A stretch of DNA of 64,000 nucleotides, taken from positions 1,364,001 through 1,428,000 of the forward strand of contig NZ_AP027080.1 in assembly GCF_030295405.1 (NCBI RefSeq), in the 5' to 3' direction. Under the pieces are notes generated by a model that made no database searches, was not told the origin of the DNA, and saw only the letters and a program-made list of their open reading frames with translations. This stretch comes from Mesoterricola silvestris. Lineage in GTDB: Bacteria; Acidobacteriota; Holophagae; Holophagales; Holophagaceae. How positions within the stretch are numbered: position 1 is the stretch's first letter; the number at the start of each line of letters is the position of its first letter. The position numbers and the translations under genes were made by a program. This document shows, in pieces, positions 28,001 to 35,063 of the stretch.

Positions 28001-30070
28001 GGGACCCACGCCATCACGGCGGACTACGGGGGCGACGCCAACTTCGCGCCCGCCACGTCCCTGGCCCTGGCCTTCTCGGTGACCCGGGGCGCCAGCACCC
28101 TCACCCTCACGGCCACCCCGAACCCCTCCAGCTTCGGCCAGGCGGTGACCCTCACCGCCACCCTCGCCGGCGGCGCCGGGGGCACCGTCACCTTCCTGGA
28201 CGGGGCCAACACCCTGGGCAGCGCCGCGGTGAACGCCTCCCGGGTGGCCACCCTCGCCACCAGCGCCCTGGGCAGCGGGCCCCATACCCTCACCGCCGTC
28301 TATTCCGGCGACGCCAATTTCGCGGGGGCCACCTCGCCGGGCCTCCCCCTCACCACCGCCAAGGGGACCGCCCTGGTCACGCTGAGCGGCCTCGGGGGCA
28401 CCTACGACGGCGCCCCCAAGACCGCCACCGCCGCGACCCTGCCCCCGGGGCTCGCGGTGACCCTCACCTACGGCGGATCGGCCACCGCGCCCACCGCCGC
28501 CGGCAGCTACCCGGTCACCGCCACCGTCACGGATCCCAATTATTCAGGCACCGCCAGCGGCACCCTGGTCATCGCCAAGGCGGACCCGGGCCTGGCCTGG
28601 GCCCCCCCGGCGCCCATCACCCTGGGAACGCCGCTGGGCGCCGCCCAGCTGAACGCCACGGCGAAGGCGGCGGGCACCTTCACCTACACGCCGCCCCTGG
28701 GCACGGTGCTCGGCGCCGGGCTCGCCCAGACCCTGTCGGTGGCCTTCGAACCGGACGACGCCACGAACTACAAGGCCGCGAACGCCACCGTCACCCTGGA
28801 CGTGGGCAACGGGGCCCAGACCATCAGCTTCGCGGCCCTCGCGCCCATGGCCCTGGGGGATGAGCCCCTGGTCCTGGCCGCCACCGCCTCCAGCGGCCTG
28901 CCCGTGGACTTCGCCAGCTCCGACCCGAAGGTGGCCACCGTGGTTGGCCAGGTGCTGACCCCTGTGGCCCCGGGCACGGTCACCATCACGGCGAGCCAGC
29001 CCGGCAATTCGGTCTACGCCCCCGCCGCCAGCGTGAGCCGGACCCTGGTGGTGACCGCCAGCACCCGGCCGCCCACGCTCCAGGTTTCGGCCCTTTCCGA
29101 GGGGTCGGTGACGCCGTCCATGGTCCTGAACGTCGCGGGGCGGGTGGTTTCGGTCAATCCCCTGCAGAGCCTCACCGTCAACGGGATCGAGGTCCCCTTC
29201 GATCCCTCCGGCGCCTTCGGCTGGGCGGTGCGGGCCCGGGAGGGCGCCAACACCCTCACCGTGGTCGCCACCGATGCCGCGGGCCTGGCGGCCCAGGAAA
29301 CCCGCAAGGTGACCCTGGATGTGGCCGCGCCGGCCCTGGTGCTCTCGGAGCCGGCCGACGACATGAGCACCGCGGTCCCCACCCTGGCGTTCGCGGGGAA
29401 GGTGGAACAGGGCGTCGCCCCCGACACCGTGGTCACCGTGACCTACACCGTCAACGGCGGGGCGCCGCTGCAGGCGCATCTCGCCGGGGCCCAGTTCGAT
29501 TTCACGGCGAACCTGGCCGCGGGACTCAACACCGTCGAGCTCACCGCCACCACCACCGCCGGCCGCATCGTCCGGGAAAAGCGCACCATCGCCCTGGCGC
29601 CGGGCTTCACCCTGGCCCTCACGGACCCGATGGAGGACCTGCTCAGCGACAAGACCAGTCTGACCCTGCATGGCCAGGTGACCGGCAATCTCCTGCCGGT
29701 GACCCTGTCCATCGCCGTGGATGGGCAGGTGTTCACGCCTTCCCTGGACGGCCCGGCCTTCCAGCAGGAGGTGCCGCTTGCGGAAATCCAGCCGCACCAG
29801 GTGGTCATCACCGCCACGGACCAGGACGGGGTCGCCGTGACCATCCGCCGCAACATCCTCAGGGTCAAGGCCGTCGCCCCGGCGGCCTACACCATGGCGG
29901 ACGCCCTGCGGCTGCTGCGCATCGTCAACGGCCTGATCGCGCCCACCGCCGACGACCAGGCCCGCTTCGACCTGGCCCCCGTCTTCGAAGGCCTTTCCGC
30001 CGGCGAAGGCCGGCTGGACATCGAGGACGCCATGATCATCCTGAACCTGGCCGCGGGGCTGGGGCTGTAG
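25010..30070 (+). CDS. Giant secreted beta-helix/Ig-repeat protein with C-terminal dockerin-like module
   Basis: The 1,686-residue protein has a signal peptide (about residues 1-24), then a parallel beta-helix of choice-of-anchor-Q type (about 25-385; DSGPGSLRAVIASAAPGD). A fibronectin-III-like domain (about 465-550) is followed by six Ig-like repeats of about 90 residues, each with a T-(F/L)-T-A core and most ending Y-x-GD-x-(N/L). An MBG-like repeat and further Ig-like domains come next. The last 60 residues (about 1,625-1,686) have two helical halves, YTMADALRLLRIVNGL and GEGRLDIEDAMIILNLAAGL, which resemble the degenerate dockerin modules of Deltaproteobacteria and Acidobacteria. It is probably an extracellular adhesive or structural protein. 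The next gene encodes a possible cohesin partner. Confidence 0.85.
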   Translation: MPSRFMHFFRSGALALACGALGAATLTVTSIADSGPGSLRAVIASAAPGDLVRFDLPTPATIHLISPITISRNITLQGLGARALTLDGGYTGTAPAGPDHRLLDIDATPTAVSISGLRFAHGYETGPGLSGTPGGANGAAIRIAGGGAVLIDACSFEGNFDDTVPADLTGGGAIYCAAGTLTVTNSSFSGNTAGMGSAVYNAGAAATLTNCTFNANTAVFGGPVLQAEAGGTTRLVHCTVTDNVSLDPASSGGVGVINGTLTLGNSLLSGNSPDGTGAFADLDGSWITPDVGGTGTFLSEGGNVASSQGTMAVLGASQDLVVAATGLDAFDATLAQGGMTPTRPLLASSPALNNGLPAIAPPLDQRWYGRVGNPDSGAFEFGGTATLLTVSGGLGAGAPGNMSFYDGAARLVSTPAGGAFSFQVPYRWSGQVVPLSAGYTFTPDHVTLYDLTADASGLAFARTLAPVVAQAASDPTPSGFTAHWSSNPAATGYLLDVATDAGFLSLVVSGRSVGAVTSSPVNGLAPGTTYWYRVTAGDGTRSSAVSGTIAATTLDRSASVLALGTTPNPSTRIQSVTFTATVTPAGTGAVTFYDNGSALGAPAPLVGGVATLTLPALSSAIHTITATYPGDANLLGSTAGPYLHSVNLASSSITLANAASIPYGSGLGLTATVTTQGPAATGTVAFWDGTTHLGDGVLASGQATFTALGLAVGSHSALTATYAGDTLYAASTSGASAVTVGQGATSTQVTSSAGSAGFGQPLTFTATLAYAGSGAPPTGTMTFADGATVLGTGALSGAGAGTLAATFTTSSLAVGSHTLIATYSGDANYQASHNPAGLIQTVTPAPSATAVTSSMTPSVFGQGVTFTATVTPAGTGTVTFLDGTSPLGGATLAGGAGTFTTAALGVGTHAITAVYSGDGNQQASTSPVLTQRVVQASAPPILTSSASPSTYGQAVTFTAALPAGATGQVTFKDGGAVLGSAGLSGGQAVFATSALGGGTHAITADYGGDANFAPATSLALAFSVTRGASTLTLTATPNPSSFGQAVTLTATLAGGAGGTVTFLDGANTLGSAAVNASRVATLATSALGSGPHTLTAVYSGDANFAGATSPGLPLTTAKGTALVTLSGLGGTYDGAPKTATAATLPPGLAVTLTYGGSATAPTAAGSYPVTATVTDPNYSGTASGTLVIAKADPGLAWAPPAPITLGTPLGAAQLNATAKAAGTFTYTPPLGTVLGAGLAQTLSVAFEPDDATNYKAANATVTLDVGNGAQTISFAALAPMALGDEPLVLAATASSGLPVDFASSDPKVATVVGQVLTPVAPGTVTITASQPGNSVYAPAASVSRTLVVTASTRPPTLQVSALSEGSVTPSMVLNVAGRVVSVNPLQSLTVNGIEVPFDPSGAFGWAVRAREGANTLTVVATDAAGLAAQETRKVTLDVAAPALVLSEPADDMSTAVPTLAFAGKVEQGVAPDTVVTVTYTVNGGAPLQAHLAGAQFDFTANLAAGLNTVELTATTTAGRIVREKRTIALAPGFTLALTDPMEDLLSDKTSLTLHGQVTGNLLPVTLSIAVDGQVFTPSLDGPAFQQEVPLAEIQPHQVVITATDQDGVAVTIRRNILRVKAVAPAAYTMADALRLLRIVNGLIAPTADDQARFDLAPVFEGLSAGEGRLDIEDAMIILNLAAGLGL

Positions 30071-30087
30071 CCCCCTGGAGGAGCGCC

Positions 30088-30621
30088 ATGAAAACCCGAA
30101 GAAACCTCCTGATCGCCGCCGCCCTGGCGCTCCTGGCCGGGTGCAGCAGCGGCACCGAATCCTCCGCCTCCCCCGACGACCCGTTGAGGCCCGGCCTGTA
30201 TTCGCTGGTCCTGGCCACCTCCGGGGCGGAAGGTTCTTCCGTGCCCGTGGGGGGCTGGACGGGGACCCTGCTCCTGCCGCCCGGGGTCCAGGTGGAGGCC
30301 TCCGCGGACGGGAAGGTCCCGGACAGCGCCCTGCACCTGGCGGTCCCCGGCGGGGCCCCGGCCATGGTCAGCGGCCATCTCCTCAAGAACCCCGCCGGGG
30401 TGGAGCTGTCCGTGGTGGCTGCGCCCAAGTCCCCCTGGAAGGGCAGCTTCCTGCGCCTGGACTTCCTCGTGACCAACGACCTTCCCGCGGTCACGGAGAA
30501 GAGCTTCAAGGCGCTGAACGCGACCCTGGGCGGGTACCGGGTGGTGGGCCTGGATCCCGCCACCCACACCTCCGTGGACCTGACGGGGGTGGTGGCGACG
30601 ACCTTTTCCGTGACGCGTTAG
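30088..30621 (+). CDS. Lipoprotein with cohesin-like domain
   Basis: The 177-residue lipoprotein has a signal ending ALALLAGC (Cys19). The mature part has the strand order and motifs of a bacterial cohesin-like domain: GTLLLPPGVQVEA, an inner VELSVVAAPKSPWKGSFLRLDFLV and a last strand with VDLTGVVATTFSV. It starts 17 bp after the giant dockerin-like protein with GGAGG upstream, so the two are likely co-transcribed. A simple hypothesis is that it anchors its neighbour to a membrane. The cohesin call comes from pattern recognition and needs a profile search. Confidence 0.55.
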   Translation: MKTRRNLLIAAALALLAGCSSGTESSASPDDPLRPGLYSLVLATSGAEGSSVPVGGWTGTLLLPPGVQVEASADGKVPDSALHLAVPGGAPAMVSGHLLKNPAGVELSVVAAPKSPWKGSFLRLDFLVTNDLPAVTEKSFKALNATLGGYRVVGLDPATHTSVDLTGVVATTFSVTR

Positions 30622-31024
30622 CGAGGAAGGCTTCGTCATCAGCCTGCGTCATTGTGTGGTGGAAGCTCTGAACGGCTTGTCCGGATCAGATCGGAAGACC
30701 CGGCGAAAAGATCAAACGCTGGGGCGCTGAGGTCTCGCTGGGGCGCTGGGAATTCAACCCCGGGAGTGAACGACGCGGCGGATCCCGTCATCGTGGCGCG
30801 CCATAGGACCCTCCAGGAGGTTCTGCCGTGAAGCCCCCCAAGGTTCTCCTTCTTTTCCCAGCGCCCCAGCGAGACCTCAGCGCCCCAGCGTTTGATCTTT
30901 TCACCGAGGTTCAGCGGCGCACCAGATTCCTGCCATGCCAGGACACCCGCCTTGCCTCCGTCACGCTCGATGTGCCGATAACATCGGGTATAACCCGTCC
31001 CTGTCCAGATATCACGAAAACACC
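30622..31024. other. 403-bp intergenic region containing hairpin element copy 2
   Basis: The region lies between the convergent lipoprotein and MerR regulator genes. Its core is the inverted repeat described separately (30701-30906). To the right of it, two small palindromes lie side by side at about 30970-30997: CGATGT/ACATCG with a seven-base loop, and CGGGT-ATA-ACCCG. Either could serve as a terminator structure for the leftward merR-type gene. No protein-coding gene is supported. Confidence 0.5.
30701..30906. repeat. Large hairpin element, copy 2 (102-base loop)
   Basis: Bases 30705-30752 are the perfect reverse complement of 30855-30902 (48 base pairs), with pairing extended outward to 30701/30906 after one mismatch. 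The loop is 102 bases (30753-30854). The arm sequence is the same as in copy 1 at 8302-8420, apart from an A-T pair changed to T-A (30728 with 30879, against 8330 with 8393). Like copy 1 it lies between convergent genes. Confidence 0.85.
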
Positions 31025-31456
31025 CTACCCCAGGTGGGTAGGCCTCGAGTTCCGGCCCTCGGCCTCCATTTCCGCCAGCCCCTGTAGGATGCCGCAGTCC
31101 TCCACCGTGCGCTCCGTGCGGCACCGGTCCCGCAGGCTCTTCAGCTGGGCCTCCAGCTGCACCAGCTGGTCGATGCGCACGCGCACGTGGTCGATGTGCT
31201 CGTCCAGGATGACGTTCACCGCGCCGCAGTCCATCTGCGGCTGGTCCAGCAGCCCCGTGAGGGCGCGGATCTCGGCGTGGGCCATGTCCAGGGCCCGGCA
31301 GTGGCGCACGAAGCGCAGGCGTTCCAGGTGGGCGGCGGCGTAGCGCCGGTAGTTGCCCCCGGTGCGGCCGGGGGCCGGCAGAAGGCCCTCCTTCTCGTAG
31401 TAGCGGATGGTCTCCACGGAGCACTGGGCCGCGAGGGCCAATTCACCGATGGTCAT
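31025..31456 (-). CDS. cadR: MerR-family Cd(II)/Pb(II)-type metal-responsive regulator
   Basis: The 143-residue protein has the MerR helix-turn-helix (MTIGELALAAQCSVETIRYY, then GNYRRY), a dimerisation coiled coil (about 80-112) and metal-binding cysteines at 77, 112 and 121, the CadR/PbrR pattern. It should bend the divergent promoter and activate transcription of the adjacent P-type ATPase when Cd, Pb or Zn binds. The His-rich C-terminal tail of some CadR proteins is absent. It is divergent from the ATPase gene with 58 bp between start codons. Confidence 0.88.
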   Translation of the reverse strand: MTIGELALAAQCSVETIRYYEKEGLLPAPGRTGGNYRRYAAAHLERLRFVRHCRALDMAHAEIRALTGLLDQPQMDCGAVNVILDEHIDHVRVRIDQLVQLEAQLKSLRDRCRTERTVEDCGILQGLAEMEAEGRNSRPTHLG

Positions 31457-31478
31457 GGGCGCCCTCCCCGGAAATCCC

Positions 31479-31509
31479 TTGACCCTAAAGTAGCTTCAGG
31501 GTTTGAAAT
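31479..31509 (+). promoter_or_regulatory. MerR-type promoter/operator of the metal ATPase
   Basis: The -35 box TTGACC (31479-31484) and the -10 box TGAAAT (31504-31509) are separated by 19 bases, the long spacer expected of MerR-activated promoters. A palindrome (ACCCT at 31482-31486 and AGGGT at 31498-31502) lies between them. The predicted transcription start would be near 31516, almost on the ATG at 31515. Confidence 0.75.
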
Positions 31510-31514
31510 GGGCC

Positions 31515-33656
31515 ATGGCTTTCGATCACGAACATCCCACCTGCTCCCATTGCCACGGTGAAACCCCCGTGGCGGACGCCCCCGGCGAGGTCCCCGACGG
31601 CGCCCTGCGCACCCGCCTCCGCATCGTCCAGATGGACTGCCCCACGGAGGAAGCCCTCCTCCGGAAGAAGCTGGGGGGCCGCCCGGGCATCCACGCCCTG
31701 GAATTCAACCTCATGGAGCGGGTGCTGGCCGTGGTGCACGAACCCGGGCTCCAGCCGGGCATCGAGGCCGCCATCCGGAGCCTGGGCATGACCCCCGAAG
31801 CCCTGGAGGCCCCCGGGGCGCCCCCGGAGCGGAAATGGCCCTGGTCCCTGGCCCTGGGCGCCCTGGCCGCCCTGGCCTCCGAGGGCGCCGCCCTTGCCCG
31901 GTTGCCGGGCTGGGCCGCCCCGGCCCTGGCCCTGGGGGCGGTGGCCGCCTGCGGCCTGGGCACCTACCGCAAGGGCTGGATCAGCCTGCGCAACGGGGAA
32001 ATGAACATCAACGCCCTCATGAGCATCGCCGTCACCGGCGCCATGGCCCTGCGGGAGTGGCCCGAGGCGGCCATGGTGATGGTGCTCTTCGCCCTGGCCG
32101 AACGCATCGAGGCCCTCTCCCTGGACCGGGCCCGCAACGCCATCCACGGCCTCCTGCGGCTCTCACCGGCCACCGCCACGGTGCTGGGCCCCGGCGGCTG
32201 GACCGAGACCGAGGCCCGGGCGGTCCGGGTGGGGGACCGGGTGCGGGTGGGGCCCGGCGAGGCCATCCCCCTGGACGGGACCGTCGTCTCCGGGCGCTCC
32301 TCCGTGAACCAGGCCCCCATCACCGGCGAAAGCCTGCCCGTGGACAAGGGGGAAGGGGACCCGGTCTTCGCCGGCACCCTCAACCTCACGGGCTCCTTCG
32401 AGTTCACCGTCACCGCCGGGGCCGGCGGGACCACCCTGGCCCGCATCATCCACGCCGTGGAGGAGGCCCAGGAATCCCGGTCCCCCACCCACCGGTTCGT
32501 GGACCGGTTCGCCAAGGTCTACACGCCCGCGGTGCTGGCCGTGGCCCTGGCGGTGGCCCTGGCGCCGCCGCTCCTGATGGGGGGAGCCTGGTCCCTGTGG
32601 GTGTACCGGGCCCTGGTGCTGCTGGTGATCGCGTGCCCCTGCGCCCTGGTGATCTCCACCCCGGTGACCATCGTCAGCGGCCTCGCCGCCGCCACCCGCC
32701 ACGGGATCCTCGTCAAGGGCGGGCGCTGGCTGGAGGAGGGGCGGAACCTCGAATGGATCGCCTTCGACAAGACCGGCACCCTCACCTGGGGCCGGCCCGT
32801 GCTCACGGATTTCGAACCCCTGGCCATGGACGGGGACGGGGCCTGGCGCGTGGCCACGAGCCTGGCCTCGAGGTCGGACCACCCCGTGTCCCGGGCCCTG
32901 GTGCGGCCCGGCGCGCCCCGCGCCGAGGTGGAGGACTTCCGGGCCCTGCCCGGCCAGGGGGTGCAGGGGACCCTCGACGGCACCGTCTACAGCCTGGGCA
33001 ACCACCACCTCATCGAGGAGCTGGGCGTGTGCTCGCCGGAACTGGAGGCGCGCCTGGAGGCCCTGGAGCGGCAGGGCAAGACCACCCTCCTGCTCACCGA
33101 CGGCCGGACCGTCCTGGCCCTCTTCGCCCTGGCCGACGAGGTGCGCCCCGGCAGCCGCGACGCGGTGGCCGCGCTGCACGCCCTGGGGGTCCGCACCCTC
33201 ATGCTCACGGGGGACAACACCCACACCGCGAAATCCATCGCCGCCCAGGTGGGCATCCTGGAGGCCCTGGGCGACCAGCTGCCCCAGGACAAGGCCCGGG
33301 CCATCCGCTCCAAGGGGGGGAAGGTGGGCATGGTGGGCGACGGCATCAACGACGGCCCCGCCCTGGCGGCGGCCCACATCGGCTTCGCCATGGGCGCCGC
33401 GGGATCCGACACCGCCATCGAGACCGCCGACGTGGCGCTCATGGACGACGACCTGGGGAAGATCGCCCGGTTCATCCGGCTTTCCCGGGACACCCGCGCG
33501 GTCCTGGCCCAGAACATCGTCCTGGCCATCGGCATCAAGACGGTGTTCCTGGGCCTGACCATCGCGGGGCGGGGCACCATGTGGATGGCGGTCTTCGCGG
33601 ACATGGGCGCCAGCCTGCTGGTGGTGTTCAACGGGCTGAGGCTGCTCAGGCGCTGA
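31515..33656 (+). CDS. cadA: Cd2+/Zn2+/Pb2+-exporting P1B-type ATPase
   Basis: The 713-residue heavy-metal ATPase has a His/Cys-rich N-terminus (HEHPTCSHCH), one HMA-like domain whose metal loop is MDCPTEE rather than CxxC, eight predicted membrane helices, the metal-transport motif C374-P-C376, the phosphorylation site Asp418 in DKTGTLT, and the nucleotide/hinge motifs DHPVSRAL and GDGINDGPAL. It exports divalent soft metals from the cytoplasm. The divergent CadR-type regulator and MerR promoter support this. The ATG at 31515 was chosen; a TTG at 31503 lies inside the promoter and is excluded. The predicted transcript start almost coincides with the ATG. Confidence 0.94.
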   Translation: MAFDHEHPTCSHCHGETPVADAPGEVPDGALRTRLRIVQMDCPTEEALLRKKLGGRPGIHALEFNLMERVLAVVHEPGLQPGIEAAIRSLGMTPEALEAPGAPPERKWPWSLALGALAALASEGAALARLPGWAAPALALGAVAACGLGTYRKGWISLRNGEMNINALMSIAVTGAMALREWPEAAMVMVLFALAERIEALSLDRARNAIHGLLRLSPATATVLGPGGWTETEARAVRVGDRVRVGPGEAIPLDGTVVSGRSSVNQAPITGESLPVDKGEGDPVFAGTLNLTGSFEFTVTAGAGGTTLARIIHAVEEAQESRSPTHRFVDRFAKVYTPAVLAVALAVALAPPLLMGGAWSLWVYRALVLLVIACPCALVISTPVTIVSGLAAATRHGILVKGGRWLEEGRNLEWIAFDKTGTLTWGRPVLTDFEPLAMDGDGAWRVATSLASRSDHPVSRALVRPGAPRAEVEDFRALPGQGVQGTLDGTVYSLGNHHLIEELGVCSPELEARLEALERQGKTTLLLTDGRTVLALFALADEVRPGSRDAVAALHALGVRTLMLTGDNTHTAKSIAAQVGILEALGDQLPQDKARAIRSKGGKVGMVGDGINDGPALAAAHIGFAMGAAGSDTAIETADVALMDDDLGKIARFIRLSRDTRAVLAQNIVLAIGIKTVFLGLTIAGRGTMWMAVFADMGASLLVVFNGLRLLRR

Positions 33657-34256
33657 TCAGTTGGCCTTCTTGGCTTCGATGTTCAGGTCGATGTCCACGT
33701 CGTCGCCCACCAGGCCCGCGCCGTAGGAGACGCCGTAGTCCATGCGGTTCAGCCGGGTGGCGCCCTCGAAGGCGGCGACCACGTTCTTCCAGGGATCCAC
33801 GGCCGTGCCCAGGTTGGTGATGGGGAGCACGATGGTCTTGGACACGCCCTTCATGGTGAAGGTGCCGGTGACCTCCAGCTTGCCCTTGGACACTTCCTTC
33901 ACGGCGGTGCTCTTGAAGGTGATGGTGGGGAACTTGGCGGCGTCGAAGAAATCGGGGCCCTTGAGGTGGGCGTCGCGCTTCTCCTCGTTGGTGGAGATGC
34001 TGGCGACGTCGATGGTCACGTCCACCTTGGACTTCGTGATGTCCTTGGTGTCGATCTGGACGGTGCCTTCGGCCTTGCCGAAGCGGCCCTGGACCTTGGA
34101 GAGGAGGTGGCGCACCCGGAAGCCGACGCTGGAGTGGACGCCGTCGATCTTGTAGGTGTCCACGGAGGAGGGGGTGGCGGCCAGGAGACTCGCCGAGGGG
34201 ACGGAGAGCAGCAGGACCAGGGCGGGGAGGGCGAAGCGGGTGAGGGGGTTGCGCAT
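33657..34256 (-). CDS. YceI-family periplasmic lipid-binding protein
   Basis: The 199-residue protein has a signal peptide (to about residue 26) and a YceI-type lipocalin fold, with YKIDGVHSSVGFRVRHLLSKVQGRF at the N-terminus (seen in two parts) and FTMKGVSKTIVLPI and MDYGVSYGAGLVGDDVDIDL at the end. YceI proteins bind isoprenoid quinone-like lipids and are often induced by stress or pH. GGAG nine bases before the ATG at 34256 decides the start. It is divergent from the MarR gene and one of two matching palindromes lies 16 bp before the start. Confidence 0.93.
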   Translation of the reverse strand: MRNPLTRFALPALVLLLSVPSASLLAATPSSVDTYKIDGVHSSVGFRVRHLLSKVQGRFGKAEGTVQIDTKDITKSKVDVTIDVASISTNEEKRDAHLKGPDFFDAAKFPTITFKSTAVKEVSKGKLEVTGTFTMKGVSKTIVLPITNLGTAVDPWKNVVAAFEGATRLNRMDYGVSYGAGLVGDDVDIDLNIEAKKAN

Positions 34257-34271
34257 GGGTGACTCCAATTA

Positions 34272-34285
34272 GGTGTTCAAACACC
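34272..34285. promoter_or_regulatory. MarR-type operator, yceI-proximal
   Basis: A perfect 14-base palindrome, GGTGTT-CA-AACACC, lies 16 bp before the yceI start. A near-identical site, GGTGTT-GC-AACATC, lies at 34312-34325 with a 40-bp centre-to-centre spacing. Both probably bind the MarR regulator encoded next door. Confidence 0.65.
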
Positions 34286-34311
34286 ATACAGCGATGGTAG
34301 ACTCCTTTTTG

Positions 34312-34325
34312 GGTGTTGCAACATC
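34312..34325. promoter_or_regulatory. MarR-type operator, marR-proximal
   Basis: The second palindrome, GGTGTTGCAACATC, has ten central bases that are perfectly symmetrical (TGTTGCAACA). It is 49 bp upstream of the MarR start at 34374 and shares the half-site GGTGTT with the other operator, indicating autoregulation. Confidence 0.6.
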
Positions 34326-34373
34326 TTTTTTTGAAGAAAAGCCCCCTGGCCCCACTCCCCGAGGACGCGCCCC

Positions 34374-34856
34374 ATGCCGGTACGAGACGAACTTCTGATT
34401 ACAAAGGATATACACCCAGGCCAGGAACTCCTTCTCTCCATCCTGCTCACCCGGGAACTGGTGTCCAGGTGGTCCGACGAGCGCCTTTTCAAGCCCGCCG
34501 GCATCACCGACCAGCAGTTCAACGTGATGCGGATCCTCAAGGGCGGGCCCCCGGAGGGCTCCCTGATCCGGGAGATCCGGCGGCGCATCCTCACCTGCCG
34601 TGCCGATGTGCCGCGGCTGGTGGACCGCATGGTGCGCGGCGGGCTGGTCACCCGCCGGGAGGACCCGGCGGACCGGCGGGGATGCCGGGTGAGCCTCACG
34701 CCCCGGGGGGCGGAACTGGAGGCGCGGCTGGCCCCGGTGCACGACGCGCTGTGCCGGGAGGTGGAGGAGCTGCTTTCCCGGGAGGACCGCGAGGCGCTGC
34801 AGGGCCTCCTGGACGCCTTCCGGGCCGGGATCCAGCGGAAGCTGCGGCAGGCCTGA
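34374..34856 (+). CDS. MarR-family transcriptional regulator
   Basis: The 160-residue winged-helix protein has the MarR wing motif REDPADRRGCRVSLTPRG, and its recognition helix region is RILTCRADVPRLVDRMVRGG. It probably binds both palindromes in the yceI-marR intergenic region and so controls YceI and itself. The effector is not evident; one Cys in the recognition region (LTCRAD) and one in the wing might be redox-sensitive. The ATG at 34374 is the first in frame after the operators. Confidence 0.88.
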   Translation: MPVRDELLITKDIHPGQELLLSILLTRELVSRWSDERLFKPAGITDQQFNVMRILKGGPPEGSLIREIRRRILTCRADVPRLVDRMVRGGLVTRREDPADRRGCRVSLTPRGAELEARLAPVHDALCREVEELLSREDREALQGLLDAFRAGIQRKLRQA

Positions 34857-34917
34857 ATCCATTTCCGCCGGGCCGGCGTATCCATCCGTGAAGCGGTGGA
34901 TCCGCCCGGAGGCGCAC

Positions 34918-35013
34918 ATGGACGATGGCATGGGCAGGGACCCGTTCCTGAAATGGGCGGGCGCGGCGGGCCTTGGGTTCGCCACGGGGCCGCGCTCCGG
35001 TGAAGGCGATTGA
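34918..35013 (+). CDS. Possible small ORF (31 residues) or remnant of a Tat-exported protein
   Basis: A 31-codon ORF starts at 34918 with GGAGG six bases upstream. The peptide reads MDDGMGRDPFLKWAGAAGLG and continues to a stop at 35011-35013. The stretch RDPFLKWAGAAGLGFA resembles a twin-arginine signal in which the second arginine is replaced, so this may be the decayed 5' end of a lost exported enzyme. No downstream reading frame continues it. Coding status is uncertain. Confidence 0.25.
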   Translation: MDDGMGRDPFLKWAGAAGLGFATGPRSGEGD

Positions 35014-35038
35014 TTCCTGCAGATATGTAACATATAGT
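35010..35038 (+). promoter_or_regulatory. Candidate promoter with palindrome before histidine kinase
   Basis: The boxes TTGATT (35010-35015) and TATAGT (35033-35038) are separated by 17 bases. A perfect palindrome, ATATGT-A-ACATAT (35023-35035), sits in the spacer and overlaps the -10 box, a good place for a repressor. The transcript would start about 20 bp before the kinase ATG. Confidence 0.5.
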
Positions 35039-35063
35039 TCAGTGTTTCACTTCCGGACAGTCC

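Noticed and set aside
26600-28340. Direct-repeat DNA or CRISPR-like array in the giant protein gene.
   Set aside because: The periodicity comes from six Ig-like protein repeats of about 90 residues; there are no short identical repeats with unique spacers.
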